A DNA stretch of 58,441 nucleotides from contig NZ_BAGC01000051.1 of NCBI RefSeq assembly GCF_000308655.1, forward strand, positions 1 through 58,441, given 5' to 3'. The translations under genes were made by a program, and so were the position numbers. This DNA is from Nocardia niigatensis NBRC 100131. Its GTDB lineage: Bacteria > Actinomycetota > Actinomycetes > Mycobacteriales > Mycobacteriaceae. Positions 7,807 to 15,708 of the stretch are shown here, one piece after another; the stretch's first letter is position 1; every line of letters begins with the position of its first letter. Below the pieces are notes generated by a model. The model saw only the letters and a program-made list of their open reading frames with translations, searched no databases and was not told where the DNA came from.

Positions 7807-7871
7807 GCGTTTGGGCCGGCTGTGTCCAGGGCGAACCACGGGTTCCGGCGCGCTGCGCCGAACCTTACGCG

Positions 7872-7907
7872 GTCGAAGAAAAAGCTCCGCACCTGTGGTG
7901 CGGAGCT
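7872..7907 (-). terminator. Intrinsic terminator of the cold-shock gene
   Basis: AGCTCCGCAC and GTGCGGAGCT (7883..7907) make a perfect 10-bp stem with a 5-base loop. On the minus strand the stem is followed by TTTTTCTT, a classical Rho-independent terminator 23 bp after the cold-shock stop codon. U-tracts are uncommon among the other stem-loops in this window. Confidence 0.9.
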
Positions 7908-7929
7908 CTTTATAAAAGGTCGCGCTGAA

Positions 7930-8133
7930 TCAGATGGCGCGGACGTCCTGGGCTTGAGGGCCCTTCTGGCCCTGCTCCACCGAGAACTCGACACGCTGAC
8001 CCTCGTCGAGGGATTTGTAACCCGCGCCGCTCACGGCCGAGTAATGCACGAAGACGTCCGGGCCGCCTCCGTCCTGAGCGATGAAGCCGAAGCCTTTTTC
8101 ACCGTTGAACCATTTCACACTGCCTTGAGCCAT
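7930..8133 (-). CDS. Cold-shock protein (CspA family)
   Basis: A 67-aa single OB-fold protein of full family length. It begins MAQGSVKWFNGEKGFGFIAQ, with RNP1 (KGFGFI) and RNP2 (VFVHYSAV) for single-stranded nucleic-acid binding. It acts as an RNA chaperone in the cytoplasm. ATG 8133 is the only start that fits the family; longer frames upstream are leader. The leader is long, with a possible -10 (TAGTAT) at 8201..8206 on the minus strand, as is common for csp genes. A U-tract terminator follows the stop. Confidence 0.95.
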   Translation of the reverse strand: MAQGSVKWFNGEKGFGFIAQDGGGPDVFVHYSAVSGAGYKSLDEGQRVEFSVEQGQKGPQAQDVRAI

Positions 8134-8630
8134 GCTGTAAACAACTTCTTCTCTGTAGTGAGCCGGGCAAATTCTTGGTGAGAAGCCCGTTCTCAATCCC
8201 ATACTATGCCATGAGGCTCCGCGATCGCGCGCATCGCATAGCCACAAAGGCCATGCCCGGCTAGGCCCGCGCTACGGCTGGTCACGGAAAGGTCTACCGC
8301 CGCAGACGATTTCGCCTGCTACCAGCCACGTGGTTGGGTGATCGTTTTCCGAACGGCTCCCGGCGGTCCGGGTGGTCTGCGCTCGCGGTGTGGACGGTCC
8401 AGTTCGGTGCCCTCCCTACCGCCGACGGCACGGCGGTCCTGCGTACTGATCACATGGCAGATCGGCCGAAGCGATACAGGAACGTGTGGGCTGGGGCCGG
8501 TAGTCGCCTCATCTCGCCTGTTGAGCAGTACGCTGGTCATTGGTCCCGGTGATTGCCGAGCCGCTCGAGGCCTCTCTGCGGTCCAACTTGTCGAATCGCG
8601 ATGCCGGCCGAATCTCTCGGAGAGGCGAAT
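8134..8630. other. Divergent regulatory region between csp and the sigma-factor gene
   Basis: No supported gene. On the minus strand, TAGTAT at 8201..8206 could be the csp -10 element, giving a leader of about 60 nt. On the plus side there is no clear -35/-10 pair for the sigma-factor gene. The reading from 8553 is open but lacks a ribosome site. Confidence 0.35.
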
Positions 8631-9689
8631 GTGGCAACGACCGCAGGCGAAACGAATGACCAAGACTCCACTGCCGCCTTGGCGGGGCACTATGACGCTG
8701 CGGACAGCATCTGGGATGAGGACGAGTCTCCGGCGCTGCGCCGGGCACGTAAGGAAGCCGAGCTCACCGCCAGTGGTGATTCGACGCGAGCGTATCTGAA
8801 GCAGATCGGGCGAGTTCCGCTGCTCTCCGCGGCCGAAGAGGTCGATCTTGCGGTCCGGATCGAGGTCGGGCTGTATGCGGCGGAGAAGCTGCGGGCCGAG
8901 TCTTACAGGCCCTCGGGTCTCACGGTCGCACGTCGCCGAGACCTGACCTGGGTCGTGCAGGACGGCATCGCGGCCAAAGATCATCTGCTCGAGGCGAACC
9001 TGCGGCTGGTGGTGTCGATCGCCAAGCGGTACAGCGGGCGCGGCATGGCCTTTCTCGACCTGGTCCAGGAGGGCAATCTGGGCCTGGTGCGGGCGGTCGA
9101 AAAGTTCGACTACAGCAGAGGATTCAAGTTCTCGACCTATGCCACATGGTGGATTCGCCAGGCGATTTCTCGCGCCATGGCCGACCAGTCCCGCACCATT
9201 CGCATCCCGGTGCACATGGTGGAGATCATCAATAAGCTCGGGCGTGTACAGCGCGAACTGTTTCAGCAGCTGGGCCGCGAGGCGACAGACGAAGAGCTTG
9301 CCGCGGAATTGGGTATTACACCCGCGAAGGTTCTCGAGATTCGGCAAATCGCACGGGAACCGATCTCGTTGGACCAGACCATCGGTGACGAGGGCGCAAC
9401 CCAGTTCGGCGATTTCATCGAAGACGCCGAGGCCATCGTAGCCGTCGAGGCGGTGGCGTTCACCCTGCTGCAGGAGCAGTTGGGGGCGGTCCTCGACACG
9501 CTCAGCGAGCGCGAAGCCGGCGTCATGCGCCTGCGTTACGGCCTGGATGACGGGCAGCCTCGAACCCTCGACGACATAGGGAAGATCTACGGCGTCACCC
9601 GTGAGCGGATCCGGCAGATCGAGTCGAAGACGATGTCGAAGCTCCGTCACCCATCGCGCTCACAGTTGCTCCACGACTACCTCGAATAG
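8631..9689 (+). CDS. sigB: RNA polymerase sigma factor, SigB-like (group 2 sigma-70)
   Basis: A 352-aa sigma factor. Region 1.2 is STRAYLKQIGRVPLLSAAEE. Region 2 holds NLRLVVSIAKRYSGRGMAFL, the -10 reading core FDYSRGFKFSTYATWWIRQA and SRTIRIPVHMVE. Region 4.2 is TLDDIGKIYGVTRERIRQIE, ending in KLRHPSRS..LHDYLE as in mycobacterial SigA/SigB. It lacks the long N-terminal extension of the primary factor, so it is a non-essential group 2 factor, probably for stress or stationary phase. GTG 8631 follows GGAGAGG by 5 bases; ATG 8601 is in frame but has no ribosome site. It sits close to cold- and heat-shock genes. Confidence 0.88.
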   Translation: MATTAGETNDQDSTAALAGHYDAADSIWDEDESPALRRARKEAELTASGDSTRAYLKQIGRVPLLSAAEEVDLAVRIEVGLYAAEKLRAESYRPSGLTVARRRDLTWVVQDGIAAKDHLLEANLRLVVSIAKRYSGRGMAFLDLVQEGNLGLVRAVEKFDYSRGFKFSTYATWWIRQAISRAMADQSRTIRIPVHMVEIINKLGRVQRELFQQLGREATDEELAAELGITPAKVLEIRQIAREPISLDQTIGDEGATQFGDFIEDAEAIVAVEAVAFTLLQEQLGAVLDTLSEREAGVMRLRYGLDDGQPRTLDDIGKIYGVTRERIRQIESKTMSKLRHPSRSQLLHDYLE

Positions 9690-9922
9690 AGGGGTGATGG
9701 TCCTGCGGACGGTTGAAGGTCAGCAGCGGACCCTGCCGCATTTGTCTCGCGGCCCAATCCGGGAGGCCGGTCGGTGAACGCCTGGTACGCGCGCCGGGAG
9801 GCATCCACCAATCCTGATGTCCGACAACATAATTACATGCCCGCGGCCGTCTCGATGGAGCGCAGCATCGCCGAGAAGCCAGTTGCTGGCCGTCGAAACT
9901 TGAACCAGCACAGCGGCTTTGC

Positions 9923-10180
9923 TCAGGCCACGCGGTTCGAGGCCGGTCGCGGTGCGCCCGTGTAGGTCCACGCGACCGGCAGCAGGACGCCGACGTCGAG
10001 CTCGTCCGCCAATCGCTGCCTGGCCAGGCGTTCGCTCAGCTCCGGCATCGCGCCGACCGGACTGCCCGCCAGGTCGGTCAGGCACCTGCGCAGTACCGAT
10101 TCCACCTGCCGCCGCGAAACCTCGCCGCCGAACTCCGCGCATAGCCGCCTCACCGTCTGCTCGTACATTCCGGGATTCAT
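9923..10180 (-). CDS. Small three-helix-bundle protein (hypothetical)
   Basis: An 85-aa reading from ATG 10180. The pattern EQTVRRLCAEFGGEVSRRQV followed by VESVLRRCLTDLAGSP and LSERLARQRLADEL is that of the short actinobacterial proteins annotated as three-helix bundle dimerisation domain. Their role is unknown. No good ribosome site precedes any candidate start; the frame stays open upstream to 10558 but that part has poor composition. Calling it a real gene is a moderate inference. Confidence 0.5.
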   Translation of the reverse strand: MNPGMYEQTVRRLCAEFGGEVSRRQVESVLRRCLTDLAGSPVGAMPELSERLARQRLADELDVGVLLPVAWTYTGAPRPASNRVA

Positions 10181-10474
10181 CGTGTGTCGCGACGGCGTGG
10201 TATCGAGAACCATGATCACGGCTACCAGGCTGCAGTGTGCGTCGACGCCACGGCAGGGCCGAAAGGCTCCTCCCGATTTGCCTTGGCCACCAACGGTTGT
10301 GCACTGCATCCAGGACCGACGGCAAGGTTGCGGGAACAGTGATGTGCCCTTCGGGGCCCCGACAGCTGACTTTCGGCCCCTGTGGTGAGCCAGCGTGGCG
10401 GGCGATCTTGGATCAGGCAGCGCCAGCGTAGCCGCTGCCACTTCCGGAATGTTCCTGCGCATCAGGAGAATCGC

Positions 10475-10615
10475 ATGAGCGACACCACCGCCCAGCCCGC
10501 CATCGGCCGGAACTCGGTAATCTGGCCCGACCCCAGCCCCTTGGACTCTTGGTGGCACCGGGTGATGTACACCGAAACCAGCTCGGCCCCGCAGACACTC
10601 CGAATGGCACGCTGA
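10475..10615 (+). CDS. Short ORF, 46 aa, unknown
   Basis: It starts at ATG 10475 with AGGAGA 6 bases upstream and encodes a 46-residue Trp-containing peptide (WPDPSPLDSWWHRVMYTE in the middle) with no signal peptide or membrane segment. The ribosome site is the main support. It precedes the membrane-protein gene at 10671 by 55 bp on the same strand, so the two could be co-transcribed. Confidence 0.35.
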   Translation: MSDTTAQPAIGRNSVIWPDPSPLDSWWHRVMYTETSSAPQTLRMAR

Positions 10616-10670
10616 CCAGCGACCCTACGCATGCAAATCGACACCTCGAGCCGAAGAAGGAGAATCGGAG

Positions 10671-10910
10671 ATGGCCCGAAAGCAGTGGAAAGATCTGAAC
10701 GTGCGCACTCGCAGGCTGATCGTGGGCGCCGGCGTGATCGACGGCATCGCGAAGATCGCGGCCCTGCTGGATCTGCTCCGACGGCCGCCCGAGCAGATCC
10801 GCGGCTCCAAACGCGTATGGGCAACCTCGATCGTGCTGGTGAACTCGATAGGCGCCCTCCCCGTCGCATACTTCCTCCTCGGACGCCGCGCACCGGACGA
10901 CAACGCTTGA
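10671..10910 (+). CDS. Small membrane protein, PLDc_N-like
   Basis: A 79-aa protein with AAGGAG 9 bases before the ATG. After a basic N-terminus (ARKQWKDLNVRTRRLIVGAG) it has a first weakly hydrophobic helix, the motif RPPEQIRGSKRVWATSIVLV and a second membrane helix. The motif leading into the second helix is that of the short PLD-nuclease N-terminal (PLDc_N) family in actinobacteria, which has no nuclease domain. It is probably a two-helix inner-membrane protein. Function unknown. Confidence 0.75.
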   Translation: MARKQWKDLNVRTRRLIVGAGVIDGIAKIAALLDLLRRPPEQIRGSKRVWATSIVLVNSIGALPVAYFLLGRRAPDDNA

Positions 10911-11410
10911 CCTGCCGCTGTACGGTCCTCCCGATCCCAATGAAGTTCATCGAGGGCGCACTCGATCGCCGATGAGCGATAAATCAGGGCGAGGATCGGC
11001 TGATGCAGTCCTACGAGTGCGCGTTCTGCGGCAATACGGTCGAGGACATGAGCGCTGACTTTCCTGTCATATCGGTGTCAGGCTCCGAGATACAGTGTTC
11101 TCGAGAGCTTTTCGTCGTTCAGCGGCGGTGGCGACCGCGACCACCGGAGCGAACCTCCTCAGTTGCCCGCGGTGTCCGAATCGGTCAGCGCGGTGCGGCC
11201 GGCGGCGAGACCGACAGCTGCCCAGAGACATTTGCTGCCGCCGAATGTCGCGCATTCACGAGGTCGCTGACGAGCGGCCAACGTCCAAGATCAGACAACA
11301 ACCCCGCACCGCAGTAATGACTCGCTCTTTCTGGCGAGACATCTGACTGACTCACCTCAGCAGGCCCCAGCAGAAGTCAGGGATCTTAGTTCTCCTCCTC
11401 GTCGCCGTAC
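10911..11410. other. Intergenic region with weak ORF fragments and a possible repeat copy
   Basis: At 11003 a plus-strand reading begins MQSYECAFCGNTVEDMSADF, with one CxxC, and looks like the first third of a zinc-ribbon-type small protein before the frame loses protein character. At about 11236..11300 the text GCCGAATGTCGCG .. CGCTGACGAGCGGCCAACG .. GATCA resembles a degraded copy of the interspersed repeat. Nothing here is strong enough to call a gene. Confidence 0.35.
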
Positions 11411-11563
11411 ATGAAGTCGCGGGCCCCCTTCCTCGTCCAGCCACCGCTGCTCATCACCCTCGCCGCGGGAGCTACTGTCGGGACAGCGGTGTTCCTGCTC
11501 GCCGCACGAATGATCGGAATTCCTGAAATTCGCACAGCGCGAACCACGCTGATCCGTTCGTGA
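11411..11563 (+). CDS. Small one-helix membrane protein or gene fragment
   Basis: A 50-aa reading from ATG 11411 with one clear membrane helix (PLLITLAAGATVGTAVFLLA) followed by an Arg-containing tail IPEIRTARTTLIRS. Composition is convincing but there is no strong ribosome site. The helix-plus-tail resembles the C-terminus of polytopic flippases, so this may be a truncated remnant. Unresolved. Confidence 0.35.
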   Translation: MKSRAPFLVQPPLLITLAAGATVGTAVFLLAARMIGIPEIRTARTTLIRS

Positions 11564-11623
11564 CGCCCGGGAGAGCGACCCGCCCTGGGACGCACGCGCG
11601 GCGAAGACCGGTGAGGCCGGAGA

Positions 11624-11885
11624 CTATTTCCCCACCGCGGTGGCCTTCGCCACGGTGGGGTAGCCGAGTTGGGCGAGGGTTTGCCGCAACCCCGTGACGT
11701 CGGTGCTCGAGCGGCCGGAGATGGCCTCGGCCGAGGCGAGCACGACCTGGTGCTGCTGCTGGATCTTCTCGATCTGGTGCAAGGTGTCGACATCGCGGGC
11801 ATTGTCGCCGAGCACCAGCCGGGATCTGCTCGAGCATCTCGATCCTGGTGACCGACGGCCGTGAGCGGCACGCGATGGCGGTCAC
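11624..11885 (-). pseudogene. Frameshifted ORF coupled to the HspR-like gene
   Basis: A GTG start overlaps the stop of the upstream HspR-like gene (GTGA), and the reading begins VTAIACRSRPSVTRIEMLEQ. Protein-like composition then moves to another frame near 11828 (RLVLGDNARDVDTLHQIEKI) and continues to a stop at 11624 with TDVTGLRQTLAQLGYPTVAK. One indel would restore a protein of about 87 residues. It may be a real frameshift or a sequence error. No family recognised. Confidence 0.4.
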
Positions 11886-12238
11886 GAGCAGCTGCGGTGG
11901 TGGCTGCGGAGCTGGTCACGTTCGGCGGTGAGCGCGGCGTTGGTGTCGCGCAACTCGGTGTTGGCGTCCTCGAGGTCGAGGATCCGCGCGATCGCGACCA
12001 GGTTGATCCCCTGCCCGGCCAGGGCGGCGATACGCGCCAGCCGCGCCAGGTCGTCGTCGCTGTAGCGGCGGGTGCCACCCGAGCTGCGGGCCGGGGTGAG
12101 CAGCCCGTGCTGCTCATAAAGGCGCAGCGAATGCGCTCCCATCCCGGCCAACTCGGCGGCCACCGAGATCCCGTACACCGCCTGCCCCCGACCGGGCCGG
12201 TGATCGGGCGGGTAGTGGTCGTGTCGATCCTGCAGCAT
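11882..12238 (-). CDS. hspR: MerR-family heat-shock regulator, HspR-like
   Basis: A 118-aa MerR-type protein. It has a MerR HTH with YGISVAAELAGMGAHSLRLY and GLLTPARSSGGTRRYSDDD, then a coiled-coil tail (DLEDANTELRDTNAALTAER). The sequence VYGISVAAELAGM.HSLRLYE is the HspR hallmark; HspR represses dnaK/clpB-type heat-shock operons and binds HAIR sites. Here the gene is divergent from hsp20, but the visible operator between them is CIRCE, not HAIR. It is shorter than dnaK-operon HspR proteins and is probably an additional copy. Confidence 0.8.
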   Translation of the reverse strand: MLQDRHDHYPPDHRPGRGQAVYGISVAAELAGMGAHSLRLYEQHGLLTPARSSGGTRRYSDDDLARLARIAALAGQGINLVAIARILDLEDANTELRDTNAALTAERDQLRSHHRSCS

Positions 12239-12280
12239 CGGACTCCTCTCTCATTCTCCCCAGATTACCTCACAGCTATG

Positions 12281-12307
12281 CTTGCACTCTTCTCGGTAGA
12301 GTGCTAA
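12281..12307. promoter_or_regulatory. CIRCE operator (HrcA-type) upstream of hsp20
   Basis: CTTGCACTC-9nt-GAGTGCTAA matches the CIRCE consensus TTAGCACTC-N9-GAGTGCTAA with mismatches only in the outer three bases of the left arm. It lies 77 bp before the hsp20 start and 43 bp from the divergent regulator start. CIRCE is bound by HrcA in most bacteria, so hsp20, and perhaps the regulator, should belong to the HrcA regulon. No hrcA gene is in the window. Confidence 0.9.
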
Positions 12308-12383
12308 AACAAATCTAAGCCAGATGACACAAGTTATCTGATTTCCCTTCTATCGAGAATGGAGTGAATGGGAGGTGGCGACC

Positions 12384-12806
12384 ATGCTGATGCGTACCGA
12401 TCCCTTCCGTGACCTGGATCGCCTGACGCAGGCGGTGTTCGGCACGCCGGCACGGCCGGCGGTGATGCCGATGGACGCCTGGCGCGAGGGCGAGGAGTTC
12501 TTCGTCGAATTCGATCTGCCCGGCATCGACCCGGACTCACTCGACCTGGATGTCGAACGCAATGTGGTGACCGTGAAGGCCTCACGCCCGGAACTGGATC
12601 CGGGCCGGTCGATGATCGCCGCGGAACGCACCCGCGGCGTGTTCTCTCGCCAGTTGTTCCTGGGCGACAACCTCGACACCGACGCGATTCGCGCCGACTA
12701 CCGCGACGGCGTGCTGCGCCTGTCGATTCCGGTCGCGGAGAAGGCCAAACCCCGCAAGATCGAGATCACCCGCGCCGAGCCCGACCGCCAGGCCATCGAC
12801 GCCTGA
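12384..12806 (+). CDS. Hsp20/alpha-crystallin small heat-shock protein
   Basis: A 140-aa small heat-shock protein. The N-terminus is MLMRTDPFRDLDRLTQAVFG. The alpha-crystallin domain runs from about residue 32 (MDAWREGEEFFVEFDLPGID) to the DGVLRLSIPVAEKAKPRKIE strand, which contains the A-x-x-x-(n)-P-x-G-like VLRLSIPV motif. It is an ATP-independent holdase. ATG 12384 is chosen because GGAGG at 12371..12375 is 8 bases upstream; the GTG at 12375 overlaps that site. A CIRCE operator lies upstream, and the next gene follows after 37 bp. Confidence 0.93.
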   Translation: MLMRTDPFRDLDRLTQAVFGTPARPAVMPMDAWREGEEFFVEFDLPGIDPDSLDLDVERNVVTVKASRPELDPGRSMIAAERTRGVFSRQLFLGDNLDTDAIRADYRDGVLRLSIPVAEKAKPRKIEITRAEPDRQAIDA

Positions 12807-12843
12807 CCCCCGGATCCCGCACGGCGACGATGGGGGTCCGGTG

Positions 12844-13137
12844 ATGACTGCACCGACCAGCACCAGCGCCACGGAAGCCTCGTGGCTCGATGCGCGGCTG
12901 CTTGCGCTGGATCCCGACCTCGAGGAGTTGTTCGCCGCGGTCGAGGAGGCCCTACGCGCTGCCGCACCCGGTGCCCCGCGACCGGGACTGCACCCGGCGC
13001 CGCGGTCGCGCCGGTCCTGGCGGGGGCGCGCGGGGCGGCTCGCCCGCCTGCACGGCCGCAGCCCGGGCCCGATCCCACCGGCTCCGCGCGGTCCCCCGAG
13101 CCCGGGGCGCTGTGTCGGTCCGAATCCGAGATCGTGA
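12844..13137 (+). CDS. Small hypothetical protein downstream of hsp20
   Basis: A 97-aa reading. Residues 1-40 are a clean acidic helix (LDARLLALDPDLEELFAAVE). The rest is Arg/Pro-rich and low in complexity, RSRRSWRGRAGRLARLHGRS and on. Similar short proteins with the LDADLEELFAAVEEAL-type helix follow hsp20 genes in other actinomycetes, as I recall them. It sits 37 bp after hsp20 and probably shares its transcript. The basic tail could be a frame-shadow, so the true end is uncertain. Confidence 0.55.
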   Translation: MTAPTSTSATEASWLDARLLALDPDLEELFAAVEEALRAAAPGAPRPGLHPAPRSRRSWRGRAGRLARLHGRSPGPIPPAPRGPPSPGRCVGPNPRS

Positions 13138-13417
13138 GCGTTCGAGGAGGTGATGCCTGTCCCTCAACAGCACAACCGTTCCCGCACGGGAGGCCGGGCG
13201 CGTCGACCCCCTGAGCCTGTAGCCGGCACCAGTCCCCGGTCCGAGACTCTCAGGACGGGCGTGCACAGCCACTCGAGGTGGCATCGCAGGCAAGGCGCGT
13301 CGTTCCCGCCCCCACGTGGGATCTTTCACAACACTGCGTCAGATACCTTCCGTCGACGGGTGAGCCCGGTCAGCTGACATCTTCCGGGCTCACCCGGCCC
13401 CTTCCACTGCCCACCCG

Positions 13418-13738
13418 ATGAGTTGGGAGGAAGGACACCGCCATGGTGACATCACGACCACCATCCCGGCCGGCACCGACAGCGTCGAGCAAGCCCGCCT
13501 GGTGCGCGAGGCCGATCGCGATCTCGGCCTGGACACGACCGCGCTGCAACCGCTGGCCGAACGGGTGCGCGCCGCCTTCGACTCCGCCGCACTGTTCACC
13601 GCCGCAGACATCGGCAGCGGCCCCGAAGCCGCCCGCGTCGTGCCCTACACCCGCGCCCACATGACCCCACTCCTCCCGTCGCACCGTCCGCGCCGCGTGC
13701 GACAACGTCGGCCGCGGTGGCGCCACCACACGCCGTGA
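13418..13738 (+). CDS. Hypothetical protein, start or frame doubtful
   Basis: A 106-aa reading whose middle part has normal composition (SVEQARLVREADRDLGLDTT, then LQPLAERVRAAFDSAALFTA). The only good ribosome site in front (GGGAGGAAGG) is placed for ATG 13443, which is in a different frame; moving by one base near 13449 would join that start to this reading. A one-base error or a real frameshift is therefore likely. Function unknown. Confidence 0.35.
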   Translation: MSWEEGHRHGDITTTIPAGTDSVEQARLVREADRDLGLDTTALQPLAERVRAAFDSAALFTAADIGSGPEAARVVPYTRAHMTPLLPSHRPRRVRQRRPRWRHHTP

Positions 13739-13842
13739 CCCGGTCACGCGGCCACAACCCGACAGGCTCTTGCCGGCCGCCTCCGATCCCGACACCCGCG
13801 GGCAGCACACGCGCCGACCAGCACACCAGCACGAGGATCATC

Positions 13843-14721
13843 ATGACCCGCCGATCACATCCGCATGCCCCAGCCGATCATTCCCACGACGTGGGACAAA
13901 GGCTCACGGCCGCAACCGATTCCGGCGACTCACCGATGGGTGCACCGGCCCGAACCCAGCCCCCTGCGATCCGGGTGGAACACCACCATGGCTCCCGCCC
14001 AGCCGCCGAATGCGCCACTGAGGCCATGACCGAGGACTACGGCGGCACTGGTGAAGCGGTGGCGAAGGTGGTCGGCGCCGGCAACGCACTGCAAGCGGGC
14101 TGGTTCCGGTTCCACTTCGCCGACCAAAGCTGGGAGTGGTCCGACGAGGTGGCCCGCATGCACGGTTACACCCCCGGCGAAGTGACCCCGACCACCGAAC
14201 TGCTGCTGTCGCACAAACATCCCGATGACCGCGACCGAGTGGAAGCGGCACTGGTCACCTCGGTGCACGACCACGCCCCGTTCTCCAGCCGCCACCGCAT
14301 CATCGACACCCACGGCACCGAGCACCACGTCGTGGTGGTGTCGGACTCGATCACCGACGACACCGGCGCCGTGGTCGGCACCGAGGGCTACTACATCGAC
14401 CTGACCGACCGCGACGCCGCACAAACCCACGCAATCCTCGACGACCTGCTGCCGCGGATACTCCAACACCGGGTGGTGATCGAGCAGGCCAAAGGAGCGC
14501 TGATGCTCGCCTACGGCATCAATGCCGAGCAAGCGTTCCGGGTACTGGTATGGCGGTCGCAGGAAACCAACATCCGCCTTCGTGATCTGGCGGCTCACCT
14601 GATCGGTGAAATCGCCACCATCCAGATATCACCGGCGACGCGCACGCAATTCGATCACCTGCTGCTGACCCTGCACCAGCACGCCCCTCGCAAGCCCGTC
14701 GAACAGGGCCTCGAACCATGA
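13843..14721 (+). CDS. PAS-ANTAR RNA-binding regulator
   Basis: A 292-aa protein. ATG 13843 follows GAGG by 6 bases. Residues 1-70 are low in complexity. A PAS domain (PAS_3 type) spans roughly 85-185, with WFRFHFADQSWEWSDEVARM and HPDDRDRVEAALVTSVHD. The C-terminal ANTAR domain spans about 205-270 (VVIEQAKGALMLAYGINAEQ, AFRVLVWRSQETNIRLRDLA). ANTAR proteins bind two-hairpin RNA motifs and act as antiterminators. The PAS domain presumably senses a ligand or redox state; no cofactor residue is identifiable. It lies near the heat-shock genes. Confidence 0.88.
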   Translation: MTRRSHPHAPADHSHDVGQRLTAATDSGDSPMGAPARTQPPAIRVEHHHGSRPAAECATEAMTEDYGGTGEAVAKVVGAGNALQAGWFRFHFADQSWEWSDEVARMHGYTPGEVTPTTELLLSHKHPDDRDRVEAALVTSVHDHAPFSSRHRIIDTHGTEHHVVVVSDSITDDTGAVVGTEGYYIDLTDRDAAQTHAILDDLLPRILQHRVVIEQAKGALMLAYGINAEQAFRVLVWRSQETNIRLRDLAAHLIGEIATIQISPATRTQFDHLLLTLHQHAPRKPVEQGLEP

Positions 14722-15050
14722 GACTCCGGCTCGCACGGCGGTGTCCCGGTAGCCGATCGGCTTACGGAACAGCCTGCCAGGTGGTCGGGGAAAACTCGCC
14801 AGGCCACGGTGTAGTTGCTGTCGGAGATCGAGGTAACCGCGAACCGCACGTGCTCGCCGCGGTGATCGACCGGGACGTCGGCGCCCATGATCCGCTCGGT
14901 GAGAGCCTCACGCGCGGCCGAGGACAGGACCGGGCGGCCGCGCTGATCCGTCCGGCCTCGGCGTCAGCTTTGCTGCGTTCATCAGCGAACAGCAGCTCCG
15001 GCAGGTTCTCTCGGTCGCGGATGCGCCAGGCGTCGGGTGCCGGTAAGAAT
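14700..15050 (-). pseudogene. Decayed gene, frameshifted
   Basis: Two protein-like readings in different minus-strand frames abut near 14945. Upstream is PDAWRIRDRENLPELLFADE with RSKADAEAGRIS; downstream is PVLSSAAREALTERIMGADV with EHVRFAVTSISDSNYTVAWR and VFPDHLAG. Joined by one indel they make a continuous protein, but it has no clear start and its end overlaps the convergent ANTAR gene. Family unknown. Confidence 0.4.
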
Positions 15051-15101
15051 CATGTCGCCTGGTACCTGAGCGTGTCTCCCGGTCTTCGGCCCTTATTCGA
15101 T

Positions 15102-15380
15102 CTACAGCATCTCGGCGTACATGCGGCCGTCGCGCACCCCGAATTCGATCCGACACGGGAACTCCGACGGGTATCCGGCCTGGAGGTTGTGCAGATTGCC
15201 TCCGATGACGAATGTCGCCCACTCCCGCAACTCTTCGGGCAGTTGAAACATCCAGCCGTCGGTGGCGCGCACGTACGGGATGTCGGCACCGAGGGGATCG
15301 TGGCGGCCGAGAGCGGCCACATCGAGGATCATCCCCTTCTCCTGCGCTGACGCGATCGTGGGCGGCTGCAGCAGCATCAT
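15102..15380 (-). CDS. Hypothetical protein, 92 aa
   Basis: Read from ATG 15380 (MMLLQPPTIASAQEKGMILD). The whole length has good composition: Trp/Phe/Tyr-containing beta-like segments such as GWMFQLPEELREWATFVIGG, ending YPSEFPCRIEFGVRDGRMYA. No signal peptide, and no family recognised. There is no strong ribosome site. The preceding minus-strand DNA is decayed, so this may be an intact small gene or the last domain of a larger lost one. Confidence 0.45.
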   Translation of the reverse strand: MMLLQPPTIASAQEKGMILDVAALGRHDPLGADIPYVRATDGWMFQLPEELREWATFVIGGNLHNLQAGYPSEFPCRIEFGVRDGRMYAEML

Positions 15381-15708
15381 GGCGGAACCGTAGCGCCACC
15401 CACGCCCTCCGCGGGCGAGGCGCGACGAGGCGCGACGAGGACGCCCGATTTGCCCGGCCGGCAAGCCCGGAACCTACCGAAACCGCTGGTCACCCGACGC
15501 AATGAAAGCGCGGCGGCGCTTTGCCGCAAGGCATTTCAGCGGCTTCATGTACCACCTGACGCGATTCTTACTTTCACCCTTCGTGTGCGAGTGGTGGGGT
15601 CGGCTCCAACCCCCGCGGGGTGACACCCCGGCCAGCAGGGGGTCCCCTGCTGCGAAGCAGGGGACCCCCTGGGTTTCGACAGGGCGGGCAGTCATGCCGC
15701 CCAGGCGG
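15381..15708. other. Intergenic region containing a long hairpin
   Basis: No supported gene. The main content is the 15-bp perfect stem-loop at 15637..15670, preceded by the G/C dyad CCCCGCGGGG at 15611..15620. Confidence 0.5.
15637..15670. terminator. 15-bp perfect stem-loop after the inactive-hydrolase gene
   Basis: AGGGGGTCCCCTGCT and AGCAGGGGACCCCCT pair perfectly around a 4-base GCGA-type loop. It lies 39 bp past the stop of the minus-strand gene at 15709, so it is placed as that gene's terminator, but no U-tract follows on either strand. Stems without U-tracts are usual for actinomycete termination. Each arm is itself partly self-complementary (GGGGGTCCCC), which is unusual. Confidence 0.6.

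Noticed and set aside
9720..10325. Minus-strand 201-aa ORF overlapping the three-helix gene
   Set aside because: Arg/Gly-rich shadow in another frame; the 85-aa reading has better composition and a recognisable pattern.
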